From a virus, in the IMG/VR virus record IMGVR_UViG_3300037317_000025, positions 1 to 64,000 of that record: DNA of 64,000 nt. The stretch is one strand, 5' to 3'. The notes beneath the pieces were generated by a model. That model ran no database searches. It was not told the DNA's origin and was given only the letters and a program-made list of their open reading frames with translations. Below are positions 7,179-14,155 of the stretch, piece after piece. Positions within the stretch are counted from its first letter, which is position 1, and every line of letters starts with the position of its first letter. The position numbers and the translations under genes were made by a program.

Positions 7179-7415
7179 TTAGTATATCTCCACTCCTGGC
7201 GGCGGTTCGTCGTGGACTTCATCAATGTCTATCAGATCGCTCACCCAGGCATTCCAGTTTGCTCGAATATCGTTTGCAGATAGTATGTGTGCACCGTTTA
7301 ACGCTCCGTCAGCCACCCTAAATCGTGGGCCGTCGTTTCTCATTTCATGCACTGACACTACTATGTACCCGACCGTCCCGTCGTCCCAATCCATTCTGAT
7401 CGCTGCGTTTGTCAT
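7179..7415 (-). CDS. Hypothetical 78-residue protein
   Basis: Starts MTNAAIRMDWDDGTVGYIVV and ends EPPPGVEIY. Acidic, soluble, with no recognised motif. Lies 1 base ahead of the two-helix-turn-helix gene and follows the hairpin at 7438-7464 and an AGAAGGGAT leader, so expression is likely coupled within the P2 unit. Confidence 0.65.
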   Translation of the reverse strand: MTNAAIRMDWDDGTVGYIVVSVHEMRNDGPRFRVADGALNGAHILSANDIRANWNAWVSDLIDIDEVHDEPPPGVEIY

Positions 7416-7476
7416 CTCATCTATCCCTTCTGTATCCGGCGGGCCGACCCATTGCCGACCCGCCTGCTGCTATCAC

Positions 7477-7749
7477 CTATGCCGCCGGGCCGTTGCGGTA
7501 GCCCATCGCCTCGACCCGGTACACCTCACCAGAGAGGTGCGTGAACGTCGGCTCCGTCGCCGTGTAGAACACGATGGCGCGGTAGACCAGTTCAACGTGC
7601 TGCCGGGTGATGGTCGCCATAATCGGCGCTTTCCAGTCGCGCCGATCCTTCACTGCGTTGAATGCCGCCTGAAGCTGCTGCTCGCTGAAGCCGTGGTAGG
7701 TGAAGCCGTCCTGATGCTGAATGCCGTTGGTGTTCGCTGTGATAGTCAT
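7477..7749 (-). CDS. Hypothetical 90-residue protein
   Basis: Starts MTITANTNGIQHQDGFTYHG; residues 20-40 contain the FSEQQLQAAFNAVKDRRDWK helix and later residues HLSGEVYRVEAMGYRNG. A compact alpha/beta protein without membrane segments. The start overlaps the end of the upstream 134-residue gene by 4 nt (ATGA-type coupling). No family recognised. Confidence 0.7.
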   Translation of the reverse strand: MTITANTNGIQHQDGFTYHGFSEQQLQAAFNAVKDRRDWKAPIMATITRQHVELVYRAIVFYTATEPTFTHLSGEVYRVEAMGYRNGPAA

Positions 7750-8150
7750 CGTGTGGTTCCTTTCTGTATCTCAATCTCGAATGTAGCTGGCTTGGCTGCT
7801 GCAATCCAGGAAGCATGCGCGGAGGCGATTGTCTCAGACCACACATCCGGCGCGAAGTCCATCAATGTGCCATCTGCGGTAAGAATGCGCGATGCCTGAC
7901 AGCTTGGGTAGTGCTCACCTGTTGACATCTGCTTGAAGGTGTAGGCCGAGAAATTCGCCACGCCTGTGAAGCTATTCATTGCCATCTGTACAACGATTGC
8001 GGTTGCGCTGTATGTCGCTGCGTCCGGCCTCGGCAGTGTGCCAGCAGGAAACCCTTTGGGGCCGTTCTTGCGGATGCGGCGATTGGCGCTCGCGGGTACG
8101 TCTTTGCGGTGCCCACCGTTCTGTCGATACTCTACCTGGCTGCGTCTCAT
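7746..8150 (-). CDS. Hypothetical 134-residue protein, basic N-terminus
   Basis: First gene of the P2 unit. The start at 8150 is chosen since ATACAGAAAGGACACACGAG precedes it. Residues 1-35 are highly basic (MRRSQVEYRQNGGHRKDVPA...RRIRKNG), followed by a segment with small hydrophobic residues and one Cys. The C-terminus (FEIEIQKGTTR) overlaps the next gene. Possibly nucleic-acid binding, by charge only. Confidence 0.65.
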   Translation of the reverse strand: MRRSQVEYRQNGGHRKDVPASANRRIRKNGPKGFPAGTLPRPDAATYSATAIVVQMAMNSFTGVANFSAYTFKQMSTGEHYPSCQASRILTADGTLMDFAPDVWSETIASAHASWIAAAKPATFEIEIQKGTTR

Positions 8151-8189
8151 CTCGTGTGTCCTTTCTGTATCCTTTATTCTTATACACTT

Positions 8190-8218
8190 ATTATAGCACA
8201 CTGGTATTGCGGTGTCAA
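8190..8218 (-). promoter_or_regulatory. Early promoter P2 (half-dyad type)
   Basis: Minus strand: TTGACA (8213-8218), 17 nt, TATAAT (8190-8195). The distal half of the dyad reads ACCAG instead of TGTCAG. It drives the nine genes from 8150 down to 4266. Confidence 0.85.
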
Positions 8219-8256
8219 TAGGTTTACCAGTGGATTTTGCAAGGAATTTGCCGCGC

Positions 8257-8589
8257 CTATCGGTTATTCTTGATCGTGGCCCTGCCGCCTGTCAGGTGAC
8301 AATCGAAGTCGCTCACCAGCCCGCCCAGCGCAGCCACCGAGCGCCGCGCCAGATCAGGTAGCCACACCTCGCGCACGCGCTGCCCCTGCCAGGTGGTGAC
8401 CGCGCCCAGGTCGCCGCCCTGCCGCCGCACCCAGGCCGCGACAATCGACATATGCTGGTCGCCTGCTGTCCACTGGCGAACCACAAACCCGTCGCGCTCA
8501 GGGTCTACGATGGTGTAGTAGCGCGGGCGCTGGCCGGTGCGTGGGCATCGGCGCGGGCCGTAGTGGTGAGTCAGGTAGTAGCACTTCAC
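8257..8589 (-). CDS. Hypothetical 110-residue protein
   Basis: GTG start (VKCYYLTHHYGPRRCPRTGQ) overlapping the stop of the upstream zinc-ribbon gene. Two Cys and several His/Tyr residues lie near the N-terminus, then an RYYTIVDPERDGFVVRQW beta hairpin and a C-terminal DFDCHLTGG. Last gene of the P3 unit. No family recognised. Confidence 0.65.
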   Translation of the reverse strand: MKCYYLTHHYGPRRCPRTGQRPRYYTIVDPERDGFVVRQWTAGDQHMSIVAAWVRRQGGDLGAVTTWQGQRVREVWLPDLARRSVAALGGLVSDFDCHLTGGRATIKNNR

Positions 8590-8807
8590 AGCGGCAACCT
8601 CAACTGCTGCGGCTGCTGTGCCTCGTCCTGCTCCCGATGGTAGCACCGCACGCAGAGCACGCGGTTGTCCTCAGTGATATGGATGTCCTGATCGCCCGTC
8701 CGCCCTGGGCCGTGTCGCCGCTCGATGCCGAGCGACTTCTGGCAGCGTGTACAGCGCCAGTGTCGATCCTGTCCAGTCGGCGCGCCGTGGCTGTGGTAGG
8801 CACTCAT
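8586..8807 (-). CDS. Small zinc-ribbon protein
   Basis: 73 residues with two CxxC knuckles (CTRCQ about residue 19 and CVRCYH about residue 52), the spacing of a zinc ribbon. The segment between is basic and Gly-rich. It overlaps both neighbours by 4 nt. Such phage proteins often bind DNA or RNA polymerase. The exact role is not evident. Confidence 0.7.
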   Translation of the reverse strand: MSAYHSHGAPTGQDRHWRCTRCQKSLGIERRHGPGRTGDQDIHITEDNRVLCVRCYHREQDEAQQPQQLRLPL

Positions 8808-9025
8808 CGGGTTGGTTCCCTGCTGCTAAAATAGCGCAGCGCCGCTTGTGTGTGGCACGACTGACACACAATGCCCACGGCCTGAGCCGCCGGGATGTCC
8901 GGCATTGAATCCCCGCATTCGATGCAATACCCTGGCTTCCATTCCGGTTGGCGCGGCGCTGGGGTGATTGTGTTGTCTCTGATGCGCTGCGCCTTTGTTC
9001 GTCGTCCGCCTGGTCTAAATGGCAC
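8804..9025 (-). CDS. DksA/TraR-type C4 zinc-finger protein
   Basis: 73 residues from a GTG start preceded by AAGGGGGAAGATT. The N-terminus is basic and Pro/Arg-rich. The C-terminal half carries CIECGDSMPDIPAAQ and CQSCHT, the C4 finger of the DksA/TraR family, whose phage members modulate RNA polymerase. It lacks the usual long coiled coil, as in short TraR forms. Encoded between two other Cys-rich small genes of the P3 unit. Confidence 0.65.
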   Translation of the reverse strand: MPFRPGGRRTKAQRIRDNTITPAPRQPEWKPGYCIECGDSMPDIPAAQAVGIVCQSCHTQAALRYFSSREPTR

Positions 9026-9338
9026 AATCTTCCCCCTTATGGTGTTTTTGCTGATGCACCAGGTCAAGCGCTTTGTTGCTGCCGATGCCCTCCGCATAGG
9101 GATGGCAGCATACCGTTTTGTTTGCATTCGTAGCAATCCAGCACTTTGGGTAGCCATAGAACATATGCTGTGGCGCGTCCCGATCTTCCAGGTAGAGCAC
9201 CAGGATCGCCGGTTGTTCGATGCGTTCGGTTACTGTCCAGCGATACGGCCCATGTATACACAAGCCAGCCGGTGTGAGATCGCCCACCTGAAGCGGCTCC
9301 AGCAGGCGATATAAGTCAACGGGTGTCATCTTCGGCAT
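9015..9338 (-). CDS. Hypothetical 107-residue protein
   Basis: Starts MPKMTPVDLYRLLEPLQVGD at 9338, behind an excellent site (AAAAGGAGGCTGTA). Beta-rich with several Cys/His (CIHGPYRW, YPKCWIATNANKTVCCHPY), which could bind a metal. The reading frame is open upstream and joins a decayed C5-methyltransferase N-terminus (9339-9467), but the strong internal ribosome site marks the true start. Function unknown. Confidence 0.65.
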   Translation of the reverse strand: MPKMTPVDLYRLLEPLQVGDLTPAGLCIHGPYRWTVTERIEQPAILVLYLEDRDAPQHMFYGYPKCWIATNANKTVCCHPYAEGIGSNKALDLVHQQKHHKGEDCAI

Positions 9339-9467
9339 TACAGCCTCCTTTTCACGAACAGTCGGGTCGTTGTCGATGCCTCCGACGGATTGATAGCCAG
9401 CAGCAGCCAGGCCGAGATCGGCAAGGCCGCCGCCAGCAAAGAGGGTAAGGCAGGTTGATTGTGCCAT
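9339..9467 (-). pseudogene. Remnant N-terminus of a C5-cytosine DNA methyltransferase
   Basis: From the ATG at 9467 the frame reads MAQSTCLTLFAGGGLADLGL and continues AAAGYQSVGGIDND. This is motif I and the start of motif II of 5-methylcytosine methyltransferases (SAM-binding FAGGGG/FSGAGG loop). The PCQ, ENV and target-recognition parts are absent, and after about 37 residues it runs into the leader of the next gene. It is therefore a truncated remnant. It lies next to a PAPS-reductase-like gene, a common neighbour of phage C5-methylases. Confidence 0.65.
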
Positions 9468-9475
9468 AGGATACC

Positions 9476-10234
9476 TCACAGAAAGCACGTCCCTAGCCCA
9501 CACTGCCGATTGACACCACGATCCTCGCGGTCAATGTCGGCTTCCGCCAATGGCACGCGGTCACGATGCAACCAGAGGCGATCATCGTCTGCGGTGTCCA
9601 GCGGGGCAGCGTGGCGCAACTCCTCGTCGAGCTCAATCGCCGCCTGCCAGTCGTCCGGGTAGTTGTCGCGCAAATAGCGCCATTGCGCGTTGCCGCGATG
9701 CGGACACATCCAGCAGCTTGACTTGGGCGGCAAGGGCAACCCGGCCTGCTGGATCACCTGTTCGCAATCCTCGCGGGTGAGCATCAACTCAAGCAGGGGA
9801 TAGCGAATAGTCACCCACTTCTCGCTATCTTTCAGCGTAGCGCGGTGTCGCTCGTCCAACGTGAAGCCGATCCATATGTCAGCCTGTTGCACCCCCTGTG
9901 CCCGCAGCCAACGATTACGAACCCGCTTTTTCCACTCCACCGAGCAGTAGGTTCGCAACTGCCCCGTGCTGGTGTGCAACGGCATAAGTACATCGCCTTT
10001 GTGCGAGTACAGGTCAACCGTGCTCAGGTCGTGCGGCGCGATGTCCACGCGCAACCCGGCGCGATCCAGAAACGGTTGCATCACTTCGTCCAGATACTCC
10101 CATGTTGACGTGGCCTCGCGTCCGGTGTCTGCGATCACGATATAATCCGGGCGCGGCAACTTGCCAAGCACCACCAGGACACACATAGCGACGGATTGCA
10201 CACCGCCGCCGTAGCTAACAACCTGTTGTGTCAT
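9476..10234 (-). CDS. PAPS reductase-like (DndC-like) PP-loop protein
   Basis: 252 residues. The N-terminal YGGGVQS (residues 8-14) is the PP-loop of the adenine-nucleotide alpha-hydrolase superfamily. It is followed by VIADTGRE and a CSVEWKKR segment, then CWMCPHR (about residue 182) and a C-terminal CGLGTC; the four or five Cys could hold an iron-sulfur cluster. Family members reduce PAPS or act in DNA phosphorothioation. Phage versions often sit beside DNA methylases and their substrate is unknown. Part of the P3 unit, adjacent to the C5-methylase remnant. Confidence 0.8.
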   Translation of the reverse strand: MTQQVVSYGGGVQSVAMCVLVVLGKLPRPDYIVIADTGREATSTWEYLDEVMQPFLDRAGLRVDIAPHDLSTVDLYSHKGDVLMPLHTSTGQLRTYCSVEWKKRVRNRWLRAQGVQQADIWIGFTLDERHRATLKDSEKWVTIRYPLLELMLTREDCEQVIQQAGLPLPPKSSCWMCPHRGNAQWRYLRDNYPDDWQAAIELDEELRHAAPLDTADDDRLWLHRDRVPLAEADIDREDRGVNRQCGLGTCFL

Positions 10235-10244
10235 ATCATCGCTC

Positions 10245-10565
10245 TCAAATCTCTTCTAGCAGCCGCCACACGCGCTGCCGGACGGTGTGCCAATCTTCGC
10301 AGGTGAGCCAGCGCGAGGCGACCACCTCGTCGCCGGTAAAGTAGCCAGGGTGCGGCTCGTTCTGCCGCACGTTCGCGTAGTACCACGCCAGCCACACGCT
10401 GCCCGCGCCCGTGTCGGGGCCGTGATACACCTCGACCCAGGCGGCACGGGTGCCCTGTTCTACCACCTCGCAGTGGTAGAGATTGCGGGCTTCCCAATCG
10501 CCGTCTTGCAGGACGGTAGCAAAGTCAATGTCCGGGTGGGTGGCGTTGCCGTCGCAGGATGTCAC
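10245..10565 (-). CDS. Hypothetical 106-residue protein
   Basis: Starts MTSCDGNATHPDIDFATVLQ. Rich in Trp and acidic residues (WEARNLYHCEVVEQGT, VYHGPDTGAGSVWLAWYY, WLTCEDWHTVRQRVW). Such beta-rich Trp-containing small proteins are common in phage early regions. No membrane segment or catalytic motif. It overlaps the upstream 135-residue gene by 4 nt. Confidence 0.65.
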   Translation of the reverse strand: MTSCDGNATHPDIDFATVLQDGDWEARNLYHCEVVEQGTRAAWVEVYHGPDTGAGSVWLAWYYANVRQNEPHPGYFTGDEVVASRWLTCEDWHTVRQRVWRLLEEI

Positions 10566-10969
10566 CGCATCACCTCCACTTTCGCCCGCTTAATCGCCTG
10601 CCCTGCCGTCTGATAGTAGCCATCCTGTATCTGATCACCTACCACCAGATAGAACAGGTTGCCGCCACCCAACGCCCTGCCGACCTTCGCCACGTTGCTG
10701 CCGAAGCGAACCTCAAACAACAGGTGTCCGCCCGGAAGCCGCTTCGAGCGGGGCGTGATGCCGTCGATCAATGGCGTAACCGTTGGTTGCGGGCCTGTCG
10801 GCTTCGACAGGCTATTGATCTTGCCGGTCAAAACGTGGATTTCCTGAGCGGCTGCGTTGATACCACCAATCATCCGCGCTGCCGGGTGCTTCTCACCACG
10901 CCTGCCGTACTGTGCCACCAGTTCGCGCTTGCGGGCGCGGTAATGCTTCAGAAGCTCTTTATCGGTCAT
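10562..10969 (-). CDS. Hypothetical 135-residue basic protein
   Basis: Starts MTDKELLKHYRARKRELVAQ. The first 45 residues are a basic helix (YGRRGEKHPAARMIGGINAA), then a Pro-rich linker and a beta-rich C-terminal domain (HLLFEVRFGSNVAKVGRALG...YQTAGQAIKRAKVEVM). Possibly DNA-binding on charge. P3 unit. Confidence 0.65.
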   Translation of the reverse strand: MTDKELLKHYRARKRELVAQYGRRGEKHPAARMIGGINAAAQEIHVLTGKINSLSKPTGPQPTVTPLIDGITPRSKRLPGGHLLFEVRFGSNVAKVGRALGGGNLFYLVVGDQIQDGYYQTAGQAIKRAKVEVMR

Positions 10970-11023
10970 CTCATCTATCCCCCAGGCAGGGCCAGCGCGG
11001 GCCGACCCTGCCGCTTATCGCTA

Positions 11024-11467
11024 TTAGGAACCATACCGAGGATGAAGCGCCCACGTACAGTCGTACCCAGCAAAGAAGCTCATCGCTTCCGCGCTGCTGG
11101 GCGCTTCGCCCTTGTACCCATTGTGATCCCACACCTGCCAGCCAACAGCCACCCCGTCCACGTCCCGGCGGCGGATAACGCCGCGCTGGAACAGACGACC
11201 AAACCAGACGTTCAGCTTGCCTTGTTCGTGCTCGTCCCATTCGGTGCGCAGGCGCGGGTGTTGTGTCTCCGGCACGCGATACTGTGGCGGGATGTCCTCG
11301 CCCTCCAGCACGCGGCACTGGTCGGGGCCGCAGATAGTGATGCGATTCGGGTGCGTCTCGCGGAACACGAACCGTCCGTCCATAAGGCGCTGCGCGTGGA
11401 AGATAGCGCCGTGAAGATCGGGGAGCCACCGGCGGTCGTCAATCTGGATTACTGCGTGTACGTGCAT
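11024..11467 (-). CDS. Hypothetical 147-residue protein
   Basis: Starts MHVHAVIQIDDRRWLPDLHG. Beta-rich with RFVFRETHPNRITICGPDQC and a C-terminal GWQVWDHNGYKGEAPSSAEA. No known family. The stop lies just before the intercistronic hairpin 10985-11012, and its own leader follows hairpin 11490-11514. Confidence 0.65.
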   Translation of the reverse strand: MHVHAVIQIDDRRWLPDLHGAIFHAQRLMDGRFVFRETHPNRITICGPDQCRVLEGEDIPPQYRVPETQHPRLRTEWDEHEQGKLNVWFGRLFQRGVIRRRDVDGVAVGWQVWDHNGYKGEAPSSAEAMSFFAGYDCTWALHPRYGS

Positions 11468-11527
11468 TGTCTCTGTCCTTTCGGTATCAGGGGCCGGGCG
11501 CGGTGCTCGGCCCCGCTTGTCGTTGTC

Positions 11528-12157
11528 TCAGTCCTCATCCTTGAACAAGTCCGGGCGTTTCCGTGTGGCAAAACCAGGGAAAGCATTCTCGCGGGTAAGC
11601 TCTTCCTGGCGCGGTGGGAACAGTTCGTCCATTTCCGTCATTACCTGCTCGCGGCTCTTGCGCGGCACTTCGACCACCCGGCCCTGCTGCTGCGCATAGG
11701 CAGCTTCCAGTTCCGCCAGTTTGCGCTGCTGATAGACAATCTTCTGTTCAATCGCCGCCTTCTGTGCCTCATAGTCGCTGGCGGTCATCTGCGGCGCTTC
11801 GGGGGCGGCACTGGCGGGCTGCTCTCGCAGGGTCACACTCTTGCAGGACAACGCCTGCTGTGCTTCGTACATCCGAACCACCAGGCGCTTCGCGGCTGCG
11901 TGGGCGCAGGGCTTGCCGTGGGCTGCCGCCTCGCACGAGCACTGGCCGTTGACGGTGTAGCTACCCTTGCCGCTCTGCGAGGGGATGGTGGCCTCGCTGA
12001 TGCTGCCGTCCGGCGCGAAGGCGACCTTCACACTGTCGATACCCTTGAGGATGCCGAAGGCGCGGTCGAGGGCGCTGCGCCAGCGTGCGGGCATCTCGTT
12101 CTGTGCGGCCTGATTGTAGACTTCCGTGAGTTGCTTGAGGCTATAGTCGAAGTACAT
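11528..12157 (-). CDS. SWIM zinc-finger protein
   Basis: 209 residues, first gene of the P3 unit, start after AGAGAAAGGAAAAACGTG. Residues about 72-90 read CSCEAAAHGKPCAHAAA, the CxC...CxH pattern of SWIM fingers, used in DNA or protein binding. A coiled coil (residues 125-155, EAQKAAIEQKIVYQQRKLAE) and an acidic C-terminus with DELFPPR follow. SWIM proteins in phage and Rad51-paralogue systems take part in recombination. That role is possible but not shown. Confidence 0.75.
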   Translation of the reverse strand: MYFDYSLKQLTEVYNQAAQNEMPARWRSALDRAFGILKGIDSVKVAFAPDGSISEATIPSQSGKGSYTVNGQCSCEAAAHGKPCAHAAAKRLVVRMYEAQQALSCKSVTLREQPASAAPEAPQMTASDYEAQKAAIEQKIVYQQRKLAELEAAYAQQQGRVVEVPRKSREQVMTEMDELFPPRQEELTRENAFPGFATRKRPDLFKDED

Positions 12158-12197
12158 CACGTTTTTCCTTTCTCTATCCGAATTCACTTATGTACTT

Positions 12198-12226
12198 ATT
12201 ATAGCACACTGACATTGCATTGTCAA
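12198..12226 (-). promoter_or_regulatory. Early promoter P3 with full operator dyad
   Basis: Minus strand: TTGACA (12221-12226), 17 nt, TATAAT (12198-12203). Spacer begins ATGCAATGTCAG, giving TGACA...TGTCA. It drives the genes from 12157 down to 8257. Confidence 0.85.
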
Positions 12227-12262
12227 TAGGTTTATAAGGGAATCCGGAGGGGATTTTTAGCC

Positions 12263-12739
12263 TTACCAGAGCGATGTTTGCACGGGCACTGTGCCGACAA
12301 GCTGACCAGCTCCGTGCTTGCTGCGAGTACACGTCGCATCCTCAAGCCAGCGCTGTGCTCGCAGGTTGCGCGCCCAGATGTTGACCAGTGTCAGGATGTC
12401 CCGCTGGGCGCGGGCGTTCCGGTGTGTGATCTCGCCGCGCTCGTTGACCTTTGCACAGACCGTGTATGCGCCGACCGGGTGCTGCGTGCATTCAACGGGC
12501 GACCAGCCCTCGACCGTGGTGGTCGAGAAGACGATCTCAGGATCGTACATCAGATCGCCATTTTGTACAAATGTGTGAGCCACCGCGACAATACCGGGTG
12601 CCAGCACTTCGATTCGGAGCCGCTGGAAGCCGTCCATATCAAACTGAAGATACGCGCCGGGGAGTGCCAGATCAACGCCTTCGCGCCGTGCCAACTGCTC
12701 AATTGCCTTCTTGAACGTCTTACTTGCTGCGATTGTCAT
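12263..12739 (-). CDS. Hypothetical 158-residue phage protein
   Basis: Starts MTIAASKTFKKAIEQLARRE, preceded by GAAAGGAAACACA. The central motif NGDLMYDPEIVF is one I associate with phage/plasmid DUF6908-type proteins, followed by TQHPVGAYTVCAKVNERGEI. Soluble, alpha/beta. Encoded directly after the tmRNA-like RNA in the P4 unit. Family assignment is tentative and function unknown. Confidence 0.65.
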   Translation of the reverse strand: MTIAASKTFKKAIEQLARREGVDLALPGAYLQFDMDGFQRLRIEVLAPGIVAVAHTFVQNGDLMYDPEIVFSTTTVEGWSPVECTQHPVGAYTVCAKVNERGEITHRNARAQRDILTLVNIWARNLRAQRWLEDATCTRSKHGAGQLVGTVPVQTSLW

Positions 12740-12786
12740 TGTGTTTCCTTTCGTTATCCGCCAATGGCTTCGTCTTATAGTATACA

Positions 12787-12918
12787 TGGTGGAGGCGGCG
12801 GGAGTCGAACCCGCGTCCCGAACGTTGGTGCCCTGGCGGGCTGGAGCGTTTCGCGGCTGGTTCTGTGCGCCTTCCCGCTACCGCGCTCCCCGTCGCCCGG
12901 TCGATACCGAGCGCCCCC
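12787..12918 (-). ncRNA. Mini tmRNA-like / tRNA-like RNA, 132 nt, encoded CCA
   Basis: Minus strand. The 5' end GGGGGCG pairs with CGCCTCC before ACCA. The T-arm is perfect (GCGGG, TTCGACT, CCCGC), and the 3' segment GGACGCGGGTTCGACTCCCG matches the known tmRNA 3' end. After the 5' acceptor strand, GGTATCGACCGGG resembles the tmRNA D-like segment (GGxTTCGACxGG). Only about 85 nt lie between instead of about 280, and no tag reading frame with a stop is seen. A hairpin GCGCTC/GAGCGC follows the 5' end. It may be a reduced tmRNA mimic, a deletion remnant, or an attachment-site copy of host ssrA. It starts 18 nt after the stop of the 70-residue gene. Confidence 0.55.
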
Positions 12919-12935
12919 TTACGGCATGCGACGCA

Positions 12936-13148
12936 TCACCGCACTTTCTCAAAGAGCGCCACACACTCCAGTGGCGTCCATTCCGGCACACCGAAGAAGT
13001 ACCAGCCGCCTCCTGCCAACGGGCGCATCTTGTCCACTTTCGCCCAGGTGCGGGTATCGCGGGGCATTGTCGTAACCTCCACAATCTTGACGTGTACCAT
13101 GTCCGTCGCCCGCTCCATCGTGCCATCCGGGGTAATCTGCTCTGCCAT
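12936..13148 (-). CDS. Hypothetical 70-residue protein
   Basis: Starts MAEQITPDGTMERATDMVHV behind CAGAAAGGACATACCGAT. It contains GGGWYFFGVPEWTPLECVAL and a short basic tail. Directly upstream of the tmRNA-like RNA and first gene of the P4 unit. No recognised family. Confidence 0.65.
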   Translation of the reverse strand: MAEQITPDGTMERATDMVHVKIVEVTTMPRDTRTWAKVDKMRPLAGGGWYFFGVPEWTPLECVALFEKVR

Positions 13149-13189
13149 ATCGGTATGTCCTTTCTGTATCATCAATTCCTTATACACTT

Positions 13190-13218
13190 ATTCTAGCACA
13201 CTGGTAACACGGTGTCAA
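13190..13218 (-). promoter_or_regulatory. Early promoter P4 (half-dyad type)
   Basis: Minus strand: TTGACA (13213-13218), 17 nt, TAGAAT (13190-13195). The second half-site reads ACCAG. It drives 13148, the tmRNA-like RNA and 12739. Confidence 0.8.
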
Positions 13219-13310
13219 TAAGTATACAAAGGAATTTTGAGGCAATTTTGTCGATACCGATGGACTATTCCGGGCGGTCGTTCGCTGCTGTGACCACCCG
13301 GAAACGCTGG

Positions 13311-13619
13311 CTACTGAGAAATAATAAACCAGTCCCGTGGGGCCACAACGCCAATATCCAGAACCTTCACCACCAGGCCGGTCGTGTCGCGTGTGTTTAC
13401 ATACCGATGATAATCACTGTTGACCGCAAGGCCGATCATCCCTGGTTGTTCCGTTCCCCAGGCCCAGAACGGACTCCGGCTCTTGTCGTGCCAGACCTGC
13501 CAGCCAGGTACGTGGTCAAAAGCGGCGGCCATAATCTCCCGGATATACACCGGTGCTTGCTCGGTCACACCAGTAACATAGCCTATCGGGGTCGTTATGC
13601 GCGGGCTTACCTGTTCCAT
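13311..13619 (-). CDS. Hypothetical 102-residue protein
   Basis: Starts MEQVSPRITTPIGYVTGVTE. Trp/Phe-rich middle (GWQVWHDKSRSPFWAWGTEQ) and a beta-strand C-terminus ending WFIISQ. Second gene of the P5 unit, behind hairpin 13644-13668 and an AGAAAGGAAC leader. No family recognised. Confidence 0.65.
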   Translation of the reverse strand: MEQVSPRITTPIGYVTGVTEQAPVYIREIMAAAFDHVPGWQVWHDKSRSPFWAWGTEQPGMIGLAVNSDYHRYVNTRDTTGLVVKVLDIGVVAPRDWFIISQ

Positions 13620-13680
13620 ATCGGTAGTTCCTTTCTGTCATCTGGGGCCGGATACCACACCCGGCCCCGCTTGCTTATCC

Positions 13681-13992
13681 CTAGCCGATCATCCCTGTTA
13701 CGTAGTCCAGTGCCGCCTGTGCTGTGTCGAAAGCACCCGCGTGTGTGTCGCGGTGTTCGGGCGGGTCGTAGTAGCTCAGGCTGCCGATGAGCTGCCAGTG
13801 GGTGACGTGCCAGTCGCCGTCCTCCACCAATTCGTAGTAGTCCCGGCCTGCACCGCGCTCATAGATGACCAGCACATCGCCGTCAACCTCGCAATCCAGA
13901 CCCATCTCACCAGCGGCAGCACGGGCGGTTTCCACCGGGTCGGTATCGCCCTCTTCGGGTGTATCCAATATAACCTGTGTGCGCGTTTCCAT
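13681..13992 (-). CDS. Hypothetical 103-residue acidic protein
   Basis: Starts METRTQVILDTPEEGDTDPV. Highly acidic first half, then YERGAGRDYYELVEDGDWHV and DPPEHRDTHAGAFDTAQAAL. First gene of the P5 unit. Acidity and early promoter suggest an interaction protein, but nothing specific can be assigned. Confidence 0.65.
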   Translation of the reverse strand: METRTQVILDTPEEGDTDPVETARAAAGEMGLDCEVDGDVLVIYERGAGRDYYELVEDGDWHVTHWQLIGSLSYYDPPEHRDTHAGAFDTAQAALDYVTGMIG

Positions 13993-14035
13993 TGCCTCGT
14001 GTTTCCTTTCGGTATCACTAATTTCTTATGTTCTT

Positions 14036-14064
14036 ATTCTAGCACACTGGTATGGTAATGTCAA
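14036..14064 (-). promoter_or_regulatory. Early promoter P5 (half-dyad type)
   Basis: Minus strand: TTGACA (14059-14064), 17 nt, TAGAAT (14036-14041). It drives 13992 and 13619. The upstream AAAATTGCCTCAAAATTCC block is shared with P4 and P6. Confidence 0.8.
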
Positions 14065-14108
14065 TAGGTTTGTGAAGGAATTTTGAGGCAATTTTGTGGC
14101 ATATCAAA

Positions 14109-14131
14109 GCCCCTGGCCGGGTACCAGGGGC
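14109..14131 (-). terminator. Terminator-like hairpin after the 250-residue gene
   Basis: Stem GCCCCTGG / CCAGGGGC (8 bp, 7-nt loop), followed on the minus strand by a short TTTGAT. It lies between the P6 unit and promoter P5. Confidence 0.55.
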
Positions 14132-14155
14132 GCGGACGGGCGGGCGGTTGCACCA

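Noticed and set aside
10559-12229. 556-codon open frame on the + strand
   Set aside because: It is antisense to several minus-strand genes with good ribosome sites; its sequence is a low-complexity reflection of high-GC codon use.
12787-12874. An 88-nt tRNA with long variable arm using the 5' strand at 12868-12874
   Set aside because: The acceptor pairing has a mismatch and no D-arm or anticodon arm can be drawn; the pairing with GGGGGCG at 12912-12918 is better and matches tmRNA ends.
12787-13013. A longer tmRNA starting at GGAGGCGG near 13013
   Set aside because: That strand segment lies within a normal small coding gene and lacks the TTCGAC-type D segment next to it.
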